From positions 36,513,029 through 36,577,028 of the forward strand of contig OX467083.1 in NCBI GenBank assembly GCA_950106755.1: a stretch of DNA of 64,000 bases, given 5' to 3'. Of this stretch, positions 37,852 through 49,484 are shown one piece after another. The notes beneath the pieces were generated by a model. It was not told the origin of the DNA. It searched no databases and was given only the letters and a program-made list of their open reading frames with translations. Both the position numbers and the translations under genes were made by a program. Each line of letters opens with the position of its first letter. Position 1 is the first letter of the stretch. The DNA comes from Climacium dendroides (lineage: Eukaryota; Streptophyta; Bryopsida; Hypnales; Climaciaceae).

Positions 37852-40800
37852 ATGGCGAGTGGAGAGGATGGACGTGTGAAGGTATGGAGCTTCGTGGCGA
37901 TGGCGATGTGGTTGGGAGGATTCCACATCAACCTCTTGGTGACCGTACTCTGCATCTCCCATTTGCCCAGCACCTGGGCCATCACGTAAGACAAACTTTG
38001 AACGCTAATTGCTTGCTGGTTTTATGCGTTCTCTTCCTGCTGGCAAGGGTGACGAAAAGTAGGAAACGTTGTAATTTTCCTTGCAATTGCGAGAAAAAAC
38101 AAAATCTCGACGAATCAAGCTTGCAGTTGACATGACTCTCCGAGTCTGACCCATCCTGCTGTCCTGGTAAACCCCCAAAGACTAAGCGGCGCAAATTGGG
38201 TCATGTTTTTTTAGCGGTTTTTAACTGGTCATATGGAGAATTTCTTATGTACAATTGTACATGTTTTTGGACCACGCGTGCGATGTTCTTTACTGATTTC
38301 GGTTCTATAGAATTTGATCGATCTGAATTCTATGGTTTTCTCAGTTTGATCAATTGAATTGTTTTTTTTAATACCGTGAATCCTTGATTCCCCAGGGTTC
38401 AATTCGTTGGCAAAATGCTTCCGAATTGATTCGACAATTGTGAATTTCAATGCATGCTTCTGAGGATCTCATTTTGAATTTATGTTTGTAGACTACTGGC
38501 GATCTGGGTGACGCTTCTGTTCCTTCCTGCTGAGTATGAGACTCCTTTGGGATCAATGGTTGCCAGGTACCTAGCCATAAACCCTGGCGGGAAGTTCTTG
38601 TCCGTGACCTCTAATTTTTCTGGAATATTTGTGCTGGACATAAAACTCATGAGGATTATGAGATTTGATCACTTTAATCACGATTGCTTTTGTGTGCTTT
38701 GATTCAGATTTATAGTTAAACATGCAACAAATTACTTCCCAATCAAGGTGATCTTTGAGGATGAAAAGGCCTTTGATCCAAATCAGTCATACGGTGAGCG
38801 AGTTTTTCGCACTAACGATTCTGCGATACCGAGAAGTAAATGTGAACGATTGCCGATTCCGTCTGACTTTGGAATACGTGTCAATGATGTGTAGTCGTTG
38901 GAGGTTGTGTGGTTGCCCTTACTTATAATATGCAGACTTAAAATCATAATTTCGAGTCGTTCAAATAAAAAAAAGTTTATAGAATAGGTGCTTTCTCTTG
39001 TGTAAGCCCGACTTCAAATGACGAGAAAAAGAAAAGAAAAAGAAAAGAAATCTCAGAGTCACTAGAGTAGAATAAATTTCCAAAAAGAGTACCGGTATAT
39101 ACAGAGAGGTATTGCGCTTACTGGAAGGCAAACTTCGAAATAAAAGTATAGGATAATTGAGGAGACTAAACAAATTACAACTGCCATTGTTTTGTTTTGA
39201 TAAGTTTTGGGGATGTATATTATTTACAGTATTCACGGTTGAGCCACACTCAGTGCTCCCTCTTGGAATCGTTGTTTTGACTCCTCAAAGTGGGGTACTC
39301 CCAGTCAAAAAGTTACGCGCTCTGGCAACTAGTGCGGTAAGATACCTGTAAGCCCAAACAAGTGTGAGGAGTCCATGTTAGACTCATTGCAGACTTCGGG
39401 TTTTCTTGATCCGTTGAGATTCTTGCTCGAGAGATTTTGTGAGAGAATTGTGTCAAAATTTCAAATGCGTGATGGTAGGTTTTCTGGACACCTGGAGTAC
39501 GGCACATTTGGACATGGCTGGGAGTTGCACCTGTTTCAAGGAAGTCCTTCACGCAGTTTCTACAGAAGGGAATCAGTTGTCTTGTTGTGCCAGGAGGTGT
39601 GCAGGAGTGTTTATATTTGGAGGAGGGCCGTGAGGTTAGCAATTCTATCTAGCAAACCTCTAGCCAGTCTCTTGGACTAGAAACAATAGAAATGAACTGA
39701 TAAGCCAGGACTATCTGGTTTCTCTCATAATTTGGTTGTCCGTCTCTCAAACATCCTGATGTAGTTGAGATATCCTCTAATTGTGCCAAAGTGGAGGTAC
39801 GGAGCGTATGTAAAAAATTGTAGCCGTCAGTAAATATGTAGGTCAATCTAAAATTGTTTAACAAATTGGTGATTGAATTTGCTAGTTCTGGCAGGTCCTG
39901 TTAGGTCGTCTTTTCTCCTTTTTAATTGGAATGTAGTCGAAAACTGTATGAGTTTAATGGATTACTCTATAATTGAAATGAGCTGAAAACCACACCCAGC
40001 TGTTTGAGAGCTTGGGTGATATCGTAAGATAAAAAATTTCGTGTTGATGTTCCCCGTCTATGGGATCAATTCGTTCATACGTTGGCGGATATTTGCAGGT
40101 GGTATTCTTGAAACAAAGATTTGGCTTTATCAAAGTTGCGATAGAATCTGGCTCGCCAATTGTACCAACGTACTGCTTTGGTCAGGTTTGTCTCTGTGTA
40201 TTACACCTGCGGTCTCTCATCTCTGGTTAACCCTTGGCACTGCATAATGATATTTTTCCAATTTATTTGTTGAATGATGGTGCGCTTCAATTCACACACC
40301 GATGAAAGAGGGCCTCTTGCACCATGTCTGATCAGAGCAAGTCTTACAAATGGTGGAAGCCTACTGGCAAATGGTACAAGCAACTCTCTCGAGCTTTGGG
40401 CTTCACACCTCTTGTGTTTTGGGGACGTTTTGGGTATGGCTACCCTCCCACGTCTTTTCCTCCTACAATGTTCTTTTTTCCTCAGAATTGAATGACCTCT
40501 CTATTTTGTGCATGCAGCTTTTAAAATCGTCGAAGGTAGACTCTAATATTTGATCTCAGACGAGAGACTGAATACTGTCTATCCGAAAAGTAACCTTTGA
40601 GATTCACATTCGTTTGGCGTTGTTGCAGAGGACCAGTTCCGTTCCGAACACCCATGCACTATGTTGTGGGGAAGCCCATTGCAGTCACGAAATGTTCCAA
40701 CCCTTCACAAGAAGAGGTACATTGCTCTTCTTTTTTGTTTATGCATGCCGATTAACTTGTTCACAGCACCACACTCAGTATCCCAGTTATCTGTGCTGTT

Positions 40801-41076
40801 TCTTAGTAATGAATAGGTCGTTCATAGATGATATGTGCGGCGGGTAGACATGAACTGCTAAGGAGTCTTTTGAGTGTCTTGTAATATGAAGGGATTACTT
40901 CTTGGCTCATGTGTAATCTAGAGTGCGGTTGCAGTTTTCGATCATCTTAATGCAATAAGGTCTTTGATGTTCAGGTAGCTTCGGTTCAAAGACAATTTAT
41001 AGAAGCTTTGGAGGTTCTGTTTGAGAATCACAAGAAGGACCTAGGATTTGAGAACACCATTTTAGAGGTTTTGTGA
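37852..41076 (+). CDS. DGAT2: Diacylglycerol O-acyltransferase 2
   Basis: DGAT2 transfers an acyl group from acyl-CoA to diacylglycerol in the endoplasmic reticulum, the last step of storage-oil synthesis. Nine exons join in phase: 37852-37985, 38492-38566, 38708-38793, 39230-39336, 39479-39634, 40099-40185, 40336-40433, 40629-40716 and 40975-41076, giving 310 residues, close to the usual plant length. Two adjacent membrane segments lie in residues 10-60. EPHSVLP (103-109) is the plant form of the active-site HPHG motif. RHIWTWLG (142-149), PGGVQE (172-177), the FGQ-containing block (213-215) and KWWKP follow in the expected order. The ATG at 37852 is the only one that gives a normal N-terminus. 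All splice sites are GT-AG and no key residue is missing. The gene is convergent with the first GDSL gene. Confidence 0.95.
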
Positions 41077-41962
41077 GAGAGTTGTAATCATAGCACACTC
41101 TAATTGCCATTTTCACCGAACGACAACAATGGTGGATGATTTGTACAAGAGTTTGCAACTGAAGTTGGTATATACAGAACTAACCCTCATAGTCCCTTTC
41201 GAATTGGTGGTGACTGACAAACAGTTGGTATGCTTGGATCCATCAACCTTAGCTATCAAGAGCAAAAGATCACTTCTTGACACTGTAGTGCACTAGTTAG
41301 TAGCGCCGAGTCATCAAGTCGTCTTTGGCACTGACTGAACCGTTCCAACTAGTGCTTGGGTAGGCATAGCTTGTAAATATTGTAAAGTTCCTGGTCTGCA
41401 ATATCTTGCAATCCAGCTAGAATAATATACTCACGTTTGAACAACATTCAATCGGGTACCGGTACCACTCGATTGTGAAAATTGCAGGTGACTATTGCAA
41501 CTAATGTTGCCGTCTTCGTATTACGTTTTTTATGAGTATTCTGGGGTTCATTTATTTTGAGAGGGGTTTTCCTCTTGTTTTCAGCTATGTAAATTGCACA
41601 TAAACTCTCTCATGGATGACTGATGCGAACAACTGTCTGAAGCGAAGTTGATTGATTCGGATAATCTCAAAGCAGTGGATGTCAAGACTGCCGTGGCTTA
41701 AAAATTAAGGTATCTTTATTCAGGATAAGCAGCAATTTGTTCAAAACTGTGCTTGCAGCTTCTTGGCCTCAGAAAAACCCCAAGTACTATCCTACTGACT
41801 TCAACCCAAATTGAAAACTTATTTAACGTCACGGGGCATTTAGCGAGAGTTTATTACAAATGAGGCACTCCGTCACAATATGGATTTTCTTTTTCATAGG
41901 CGAACTTACTGTAGAAAACGGTCCTGTAGTGCCGCTATTGCTCTCGAGACTTCGGTAATGCT
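41077..41962. other. Spacer between convergent DGAT2 and GDSL genes
   Basis: Contains the 3' ends of both genes. No further gene, RNA or intact repeat was recognised. Confidence 0.5.
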
Positions 41963-44545
41963 CTACGTCCTTCCATCAAACCGTGAATAATCAGGCAAGC
42001 AATTGAAGACGGGCGAAATATGTTTGCCATCAAAGAAAGCTTTGGCAATGGCCTTGTTGGCCGTGTTGGAAAGGTGGATACCATCGAAGCTCAGATACAT
42101 GGCAGCCTTCGTATGGGAGATCGAGGTCAGATTGACAAGCTTGTCATCAACTTCACCAACTTGCCCACACCGCACATTGTCGTTGAAGTTGTACTTTCCG
42201 CCATAGCCGCAGGCTGCCATCAGCGTTTCCGTCACATCTGATCACAAATAGCAAGCATTGCAAGTACACTCAGAACTCTTTTATGGTAAACCTTTTAGCT
42301 CCCAAAGTGATTCAGAACATGACATACGGAGAATGATTCTCCAATCACATTAGCTCTCAACAGGGAGAACGGGAGGCCGATACCGGGGTGGGTGTATTGG
42401 AAAATTTAAGAAAATTTGGGGGTTGGGGGTTGGGGGGTTGGGGTTGGGGTGTTAATAGTTACATCCCCCTCTCCCAAAAAACCGGTATCGCCCTCCCGGT
42501 CTCCCTGTGCAACATCTAATAATCAAACGCAGGGGTGATATCTGAATGTGATAGAAAGGAGTTCACAGTATAAAGCCAAAATTAAATCGTCTTTCTTGTT
42601 GTTTGATTCAGTGCAAGAGCCTTACTGTATTTCGAGGGCTCCCTGAGAATGTCGCTGTAGACACCGTGCACGTCGCCGTAATACAGGTAACTGGACGGGT
42701 ACTTGGCTCTAAGTTTGATGATCTCCTCGTTAAGCATTCGATTGTGTGCGTCGGTGATCAAATTGAGTTTTTTCAGACAGCCATTGAGATCATACTCGTC
42801 TGCAGAACTTCCATTATACAGGGTTAACAGAGCAGGAATGCACCCCAGTGGTGCCAAGTTCACAACCAAAATCTTTTGCGCATCTGCCGCCACCAAAATC
42901 TGGAACCCACATTGGAACCCACTTGTCGGTTAGAATGAAAAACTTTGCAGATTTGGTCCCTGAGCAATTCCCCAGTCGTGACGTTGACCATCTATGTCTC
43001 AGAAAGTCTAGATGTGTGTGCCTGCATGTGTGTCTAGTATGTTCTGTCTCGTAGCATGCCTGCCATTATACAAATTTATCAAATATTTCCAACGGTTGTC
43101 ACTGCAAGAGTTTTGGGGACCGAAAGACTATGAAATTTCTTCGGATTCATATATATCGCGTTGCCACCTAAAAGATCAGAGGAATTGCAATGAAATTAGG
43201 AGATCATAATGGTATCACCTCAATGGCAGTGGTTATGGCAGTCACAACGTCAGGCACCGAGTCTAATCCTTTTTCTGGAATCAGCTTCTTCTCATACAAG
43301 TCAAAGAAGTAGTCGTGGAAGCCAGCGTAAACGACAAACAGGGACTGATTGAGTGAATTTTCAGCAGGCAAGACTTGTGGTACCACTGCCAAATAAAAAC
43401 CATTGAGCAACTACTGCTGAGTCAGGGCATTCTTCACCAGCAAGTAGTGGCATGGCGTCAGGAGCCTTCACTAGTTGAAATTGAGCTCAGCATCGCAGAA
43501 CAAAGTGTCAAGGATTCCTTTTCATGCCAATTCAGAGAGTGCTATGAAATGGTTCTAGAGAGTCATCTATAACGCAATAAGTAACATAGTTAGTGCTATA
43601 TGCAGATATGATTGTTGTTAGGGCAGAGGCGGGTTGTGAAGGCCGGGAACTTACCAGCCGCGTCGCCGTACGTGTTTTTGTAGTAGTAGTAGGTGGCAAG
43701 ACGAAGAACGTAACGCTGAAACCACTGCACCTGCACATTCAATGAGAAGGGAGTGTTGAAGCCATTGAAAGGACGCCACCCGGTGACATTACGTGCTGAG
43801 CCTCCAGCGGATGCGAAGTTTGTTCCGAACTCAAAGTCTCCGGCAACGCTTCGCAGAAAAGGGTAATTGGGGCGTCCTCTCACTCCAAACTCTGCCCATA
43901 TATTTCCAAAACCAACACCAAAAAAACAGATCACAAGCTCAGATCAGCACATTTTCGTTAATAAAATATAACAATCTAAGTGTCAAGAAATTGACATCTT
44001 CCATTCACCAGTCCTGTACAGCTCTGTGCACTCTAATGTCATGTGCTTTATTTCGATCAATTTGAAACACGCCTTTGAAACGAACATGACCATTAATTCA
44101 GTCACCAAGAAGCCATTAACCATTCTTACAACCTACAACTCTTGAGGTCATCCATGGGATCACAAAATGGCGACAGTTTATAAGGAAAAATTAGACGAAA
44201 ATCTATGGATGTGGTTGGGGAGTGGATCAAGTGGTGAGCATGACCTATGAAGTCAACAAGGAGCTTGCCATCGCTCAAACGATCAGCGGCATGCTCGGGA
44301 AACTCAACGCCATAGGGGTCGCGCTCCGCATGTTGAAACTGATCCGGGAAGGCAGCAATGCTGTTGCCCACGTCGGTGAGGGAGTCACCAAAGGAGTACA
44401 CGGCCGGGTACGTGCAATTGGGCAGCGCCTTGGACCAAACTGGCGCTGCTTGCAGCAGAAAGCTACAAGTCACCACCACCAGGAGCGAAGATTTCACACG
44501 TGCCCTGAATATGTGCGCATTCGACTGTCTGCGATGCCTCGCCAT
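41963..44545 (-). CDS. Secreted GDSL esterase/lipase (copy A)
   Basis: GDSL (SGNH) hydrolases cleave acyl esters of lipids, cutin or cell-wall polymers outside the cell. Five minus-strand exons join in phase: 44545-44245, 43891-43655, 43385-43219, 42899-42626 and 42237-41963, giving 417 residues. A hydrophobic segment (about 19-38) acts as a signal peptide. Block I is SFGDSLTDVGN with nucleophile Ser55. Block II Gly lies in FASAGGSA. Block V is FDGIH (Asp378, His381), so the catalytic residues are complete. Block III reads YAGFHDYFF where most family members have Asn before Asp; here it is His203, which may alter the oxyanion hole. Copy B at 49485-51906 shares all but the first intron. Intron 4 contains a small G-rich MITE. 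For exon 3 the acceptor at 43386 was chosen because it gives the same phase and length as copy B. Confidence 0.93.
42361..42507. mobile_element. 147-bp MITE with a G-rich core in GDSL-A intron 4
   Basis: The ends pair: the left end reads CAGGGAGAACGGGAGGCCGA and the reverse complement of the right end reads CAGGGAGACCGGGAGGGCGA, continuing TACCGG on both. The interior contains several runs of four to six G separated by TT (about 42417-42449), a classic G-quadruplex pattern on the plus strand. CAGGG ends recall hAT elements, but I find no matching 8-bp flanks. Confidence 0.75.
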
Positions 44546-45593
44546 CTCCTTATACAGTATAAACCAGCTCTACTGTTGTCACCGCAGGTTCCAAGTTCTT
44601 TGAATCTCTCTGCGACCTAGAAACCTACTTGGTTGTGAGAACTCGATCGTATTTTAGCTCAGAATCTGGAATGCATACCCTCAATTTGCGGTGCACTTGC
44701 ATTTGAGATATATATCAGTTACTCAGGAGCTCTGGGATGTGACAGTTGTGACTAACTGAAGAGCTGCTGTTGTTTTGATCGAGTGAGGGCAAGCTGGTAT
44801 GTTCTAGTATGGATGAATTTCGTAAAGATGCAGAGGTCGATTGGATGTGTTGAGTGATCTGTGCCAAATTGGAGAAACAACTGTAGTGGTGATCGATTAG
44901 GCTGCAGCTATTGCAAGGTAAACTTGCCAGACTTGAATACGTACTAGCTAGGTAATTCAAACTTGGAGCTCCAAATTTTAATTTACCTAGCGTAACCTCA
45001 ATGAGGACTTTACAATTGTGGATGATCCAAATGATGAAGTCAGAAAATCTTTGAATATTAACTAAAGCCTGTCAGTTGAGAATAGAAACTGAAAACAGGT
45101 GAGGGATTCTTCAACAGATCTTTTTGAATGAAACCTTGCCATATGAATTTTATAAGCGCTCACCGAAAGGATGTAGAGGAGAGACAGTGCTAATTAAAGT
45201 TGTAACCTTTTCTTGTTGCTTTCAATTAGAAAGAGGAGTTGTTTTTTCATTTTTCAATTTTATGAAGTGCCAAAGTGGCGATCATATAAAATGCTACTTG
45301 GTGCTCCAAATTCCAACATTCATTCACATACTGCATTAGCACATTAGCATATATTACATATTCATAATTTTGTTTTCATCGACAATCAAGAAAATTCATC
45401 CAAGATTTTCTTAATTTAATTTGAAATTCTTTTGTGAAAACTTCATGGTTTGTTGCCATTTTCTAGCCAAATTATTTTTGCTTGGTACTATAATGCTAGA
45501 AAAAAGTAACCTTGTCCTCCCTGGCTTGCACTTTCAAAGAGCCATAGATCCCCAAGGTTTGGTACATGGTCTTGATTTAATTTAGAGGGAGAG
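44546..45593. other. Upstream region of GDSL copy A
   Basis: Presumed promoter and 5' leader of the minus-strand gene. A TATATA-like run at 44708-44716 lies about 170 bases upstream of the ATG and is a possible TATA element. Beyond that, AT-rich sequence with nothing recognised. Confidence 0.4.
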
Positions 45594-46160
45594 GGTTATG
45601 GACTAGGTAACCTTCAAGCTACTAGGAGGTGGCCCGAGTTGGTTACAAGATGTGACCAACTTTGTCCTTGGATGAAAATTTATGTAATTGTTGCCTTCCT
45701 AGATGAATATCGTGTGGTTACAAACAACTAATTGTCTTGTGTGTGGATGAAATATTGTTGAGCAAATAGACGCACACAATTAGAGCTGGTTATGGACTAA
45801 GTTAAGTAACCCTCAAGCTACTGGGAGGTGGCAAGGGTTTATAGGACATAATCAACTCTATTCTTGGAAGAAAACTCATGTACTTGTTGCCTTCAATGGA
45901 TATTTTGTTAAAATGGTGATATTCTTCTCCCATTTTTCCATTCATTTTCTAGGACTCATAGATTTTAAACAACATGGTTTAAAGTTTAGGACCAATTTAC
46001 ATTTTAGACCACATGGTCTAAACCTAAAAGTGCCAAGTTTGTGGAATATTGCCATTCTAATGAAATATCCATTCTTCTTGAATGAATATCATGAGGTTAC
46101 CGGAACAAACTGTGTCACTCGCTCGTGGATGAAACACCGTCAATAGACAACAAATTAGAG
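45594..46160. repeat. Two tandem copies of a 195-bp unit, the second split by a MITE
   Basis: GGTTATGGACTA begins both copies (45594 and 45788), followed in each by CAAGCTACT(A/G)GGAGGTGG, TTGTTGCCTTC and ATGAATATC. The second copy is interrupted after CCTTC by the 177-bp MITE at 45896-46072. Removing the MITE restores a unit of about 196 bp. Confidence 0.75.
45896..46072. mobile_element. MITE of the ATGGAGAATTTCATTAAAAT family, copy 3
   Basis: The left end reads ATGGATATTTTGTTAAAATG and the reverse complement of the right end reads ATGGATATTTCATTAGAATG. The interior is palindromic around ACATGGTTTAAA and its inverse. Its insertion into a tandem duplicate gives an empty-site comparison in the same window. 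Confidence 0.75.
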
Positions 46161-47130
46161 GACACACCACAAAAAACCAAGGACAGAACAAATAGTTGCC
46201 ATAGTACATAATCGACCAAAAAATAGTTAATACTCAGACGTAGTCATATTACTGTACCAATATTACCGTACTCCAGAATTCAAAAAAATACAACAATAGC
46301 TGTTTCTTGTAATCACCCTTTGCAATCACCATGTGGTAACACAATACAGAATGGGTTAAATGGTTTAGGGTTGACTTACTTAAGTTGGTTACCATTGTCG
46401 GCACAAACATTCTTCTATGAAGAAACAATTTCACGTGCTGCAAGGTTGTCAGTAACCTAAGGTCATCACATTCACAGTGTCTTTGTAGTGACCAAGAAAA
46501 TACATTTCAGAGTTCAATATTCAAGAAAAATTTGATCTGGACATGAAGAATGATTCACAACCTCATAATTTCAAATTATGGTTCAAGACTAGAAATTAAA
46601 CAAGTTTTTCTTCAATTCATGAGAATAATTTAAATTATAATCATTTTCTTCAAAACCAACTTCAACAATTCAATTGCAAATTAGAGGCACAATGAACAGC
46701 TCGATTAATCTCACATTCTCACTGCATTGAATCTCAATCGATCCGTACAAAACAGTCAGCCCCCACTGGGCACTGGTGGAGAAGATCGGTGGAAGAATTT
46801 ATGCCGGAAACATTATTGAACTGAATTGAAGGTGCTACTAGCTAGTCACATCCGCAGAAGAAAACGGTCGTGGTCACGCTAGGTCACCCACACAAATCAT
46901 TTATTCATGCATGAGACAGCTCACTCAGCTGGGCTCATGTCACAAGCCAAAAATCAGTGCAAAGTGAGACGGTGGAACTGAACAATGCAATGAAAACTGT
47001 GTTCAAACGTCATTTCACGTACATGTACAGTGTAAACGATTGTAAGTAATCATGAGCTTGAGACTCAGATGTCTGAGGTCGGAAACAGGGCATTGCAGGA
47101 TGAACAGAATCAAACCAAAATCTCCACCCA
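46161..47130. other. Gene-free spacer
   Basis: No coding feature recognised. Composition is less extreme around 46700-47050 but there is no family motif. Confidence 0.45.
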
Positions 47131-47547
47131 GTAAGGGAGTATGGCCTTAAAGCGACCTTTTAAGGGCTGATTTGCCTTTTTCACAGGTTTCCATGGACAA
47201 AATGATTTTCAGCTCATTTTCCAGAGAAAGAAAAATAGATGGGGAACACAATACAAGTAGTTTCGTATTTTTCCAAGCATTTTTAAATTACTTATGAATT
47301 TTCAAAGATTCAGGTCATAGGTACCTATTAGTGATCATAGGTGTCCCAAAATCTGTCCCCTTGTGACTTATAAAGAAATGTGCAAAAACCAAAGACAATG
47401 ATTGGCTCTTACAATAAAAAATAATAATTTTTCTGAATTCATTAATAGACTAGAGAGGTCAATTCAACGATCACTTGGCGTCCATTCTACAACTACCTAC
47501 TGGACGGTCTGAAAGAAGGGGGGCACTTTAAGGCCATACTACCTTAC
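47131..47547. mobile_element. TA-flanked palindromic MITE, 47.1 kb
   Basis: The left end reads GTAAGGGAGTATGGCCTTAA and the reverse complement of the right end reads GTAAGGTAGTATGGCCTTAA. Weak similarity continues outward (CCAAAATC on both sides), so the true ends may be up to 16 bases further out. The interior at about 47160-47380 resembles, in inverse orientation, the segment at 36290-36450. Confidence 0.7.
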
Positions 47548-47783
47548 TTCCCAGGATTTTGGCCATGAGCATATGAATGAGTTGAATTTTGCCATGCAAG
47601 AAAAGCAATAATTATCTACATAAGGAGTGAACAAATTTGATACACAAATTTTATATAGGGTTATTTGACTGTTTTAAGAATTTTTTTAATGGCATCATGA
47701 AGTAAGATAATCTTTCAAATCATGTAGTGTACTAGTCCATTTCTTCGCTTGAAAAGATTTGTAGCCAATATGAATTAAGTAAT

Positions 47784-47894
47784 TGCAAAGCAGGCCAAGT
47801 TATCAAGAATAGTCACCAATTGGGACCTACCAAGCCACGGCAGCAAGGTTGGTGCTAACATGTGATTATTCTTGATAACTTGGCCTACTTTGCA
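47784..47894. mobile_element. 111-bp hairpin MITE
   Basis: TGCAAAGCAGGCCAAGTTAT continuing CAAGAAT at the left is matched by its inverse at the right end with one mismatch over about 27 bases. A loop of about 45 bases separates the arms. Confidence 0.75.
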
Positions 47895-48041
47895 AATACC
47901 AAATATAAGATCAATGTAGGAGAGTTGAGCCGTTTAACTTCTTTGATTGCTTAACCAATCAATGCATGTCACAACAACAAAAGTCTCATGCATTTAGATT
48001 AGATGGTTCCCTACTCACTAAGTTAATACCAATTGGTAGTA

Positions 48042-48260
48042 AGGTAGAAGCACCCAATGGCGTGAGTATATCCAATGGCGTCACTTTCTACACGTGATTG
48101 TCATTTCAAAACTTAAATGTGGGTAAACCATAGATAGCTTATTTTTATTGGCCAAAGTATTAAGTTATCTATAGTTTACATACATTTACATTCTAGAATC
48201 ATTAACTTACCTAGAAAGTGATGCCATTGGGGACATTCACAGCATTGGGTGCTCCTACCT
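48042..48260. mobile_element. 219-bp palindromic MITE with TA duplication
   Basis: Arms of about 50 bases pair with few mismatches: AGGTAGAAGCACCCAATGGC at the left against AGGTAGGAGCACCCAATGCT in the inverse of the right end. TA flanks both ends (48040-48041 and 48261-48262), as for Stowaway-type elements. Confidence 0.78.
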
Positions 48261-48435
48261 TAGCAAAGATTTTTTCTTAGATTTCTCTCACTACTGGATC
48301 AAGGAAATTTCTATTTCATACCCAATATATTGTAAATTTGCACAAGGCAAGCTATGAGCATTATTAGTCTTAATCTGCCACTCCATAATCAATCCAAACA
48401 TGCCACTAGAGTGAAATTTTCCTGCATTGACATTA

Positions 48436-48915
48436 AGGTAAAACAGCCCATTACGGACCAAAGACCCATTGTGAACTCCTAAAAATGACCTCATTATGGT
48501 TTTCTTCTAGTGAATCATGGTTTTTTTTGGTGAATCAGATTTGGGCCACAATCAATGTCTTAGCTAACTAGAATGGAGTGATTAGTGATCACAGTCAATA
48601 GGAACTTTCAGCTTTTTAATGCTAATTCATTGTAGGATGTGACTTTTTCAGGCCTTCTATGTTAAAAAATATTGTGATTGCAATAGGTGAGTAAGATGAA
48701 CGTTATGGATATACTTTTTGTTGGTTTTGGGGTAGTCTATAGATTCTTTTAGGCCATGACAAGCAAAACACTTCAAAAATTCACAACAAATTCACACTTT
48801 GTCAAAAAAAATATAATTTCAATTGCTCTCGCCATTTCTATCACTTGTCTTTGTGTGGGAAAAAAATTAAAAAATTTCAGCAATGACATTTGGTCCGTAA
48901 TGGGCTGTTTTACCT
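48436..48915. mobile_element. 480-bp TIR element with TA duplication
   Basis: AGGTAAAACAGCCCATTACG at the left is repeated exactly in the inverse of the right end and continues GACCAAA, a perfect 27-bp terminal inverted repeat. TA flanks each end (48434-48435 and 48916-48917). An open frame on the minus strand at 48291-48494 overlaps the left end and is not a gene. Perfect TIRs suggest a young insertion. Confidence 0.82.
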
Positions 48916-48917
48916 TA

Positions 48918-49484
48918 TGAGTACCACATGCATCTGAAATTATAAACAATTTTGTTAAAATGGCATGCTTCTGGCTACAAAAATTGTGACATTCATCATC
49001 ACAAAAGCTCTACAAACTAGGACAGGCATAGATTTTCGTTGCAGGCTGAGTGCCCTGAAAAGTGCCCAAGTCGAGGAATTACCCTAATTTAACTAAATTC
49101 ACCATTAATTTCACAGAGATCAAAATATCAAGACACTAAATCACCAAACACCGTCGGTTGAATATTTCAAAGGACGGCAAATTATTCATTGTTTCGCAGA
49201 GAAAACATAAACATCATGCTATACAGCTTCTCTCAGCTCAAAATCAAAGCGTCCTGAACTCCAGCAGATTATCTGCACAGGAAGTTATTGCTTGCAAGCT
49301 ACGAAAATCCCCTCTAAGAGAATTTCAGGTACTGTCGGGGGAGGAACATGTTATTGCTGGTCATAAAAACATCTAAATTTTGTATGAAAACAACTGCTTG
49401 GAACTGCTGGAAACTCTGCCTTCCAGAGTTGAAGCATTGACACGGGAACTCTGAAATGGATGCGAATTGAACGCAACCCATGCT
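48918..49484. other. Spacer 3' of GDSL copy B
   Basis: A single MITE-like end (TTTTGTTAAAATGGCATGC near 48950-48969) resembles the left terminus of the ATGGAGAATTTCATTAAAAT family without a partner. The rest is presumed 3' flank. Confidence 0.4.
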
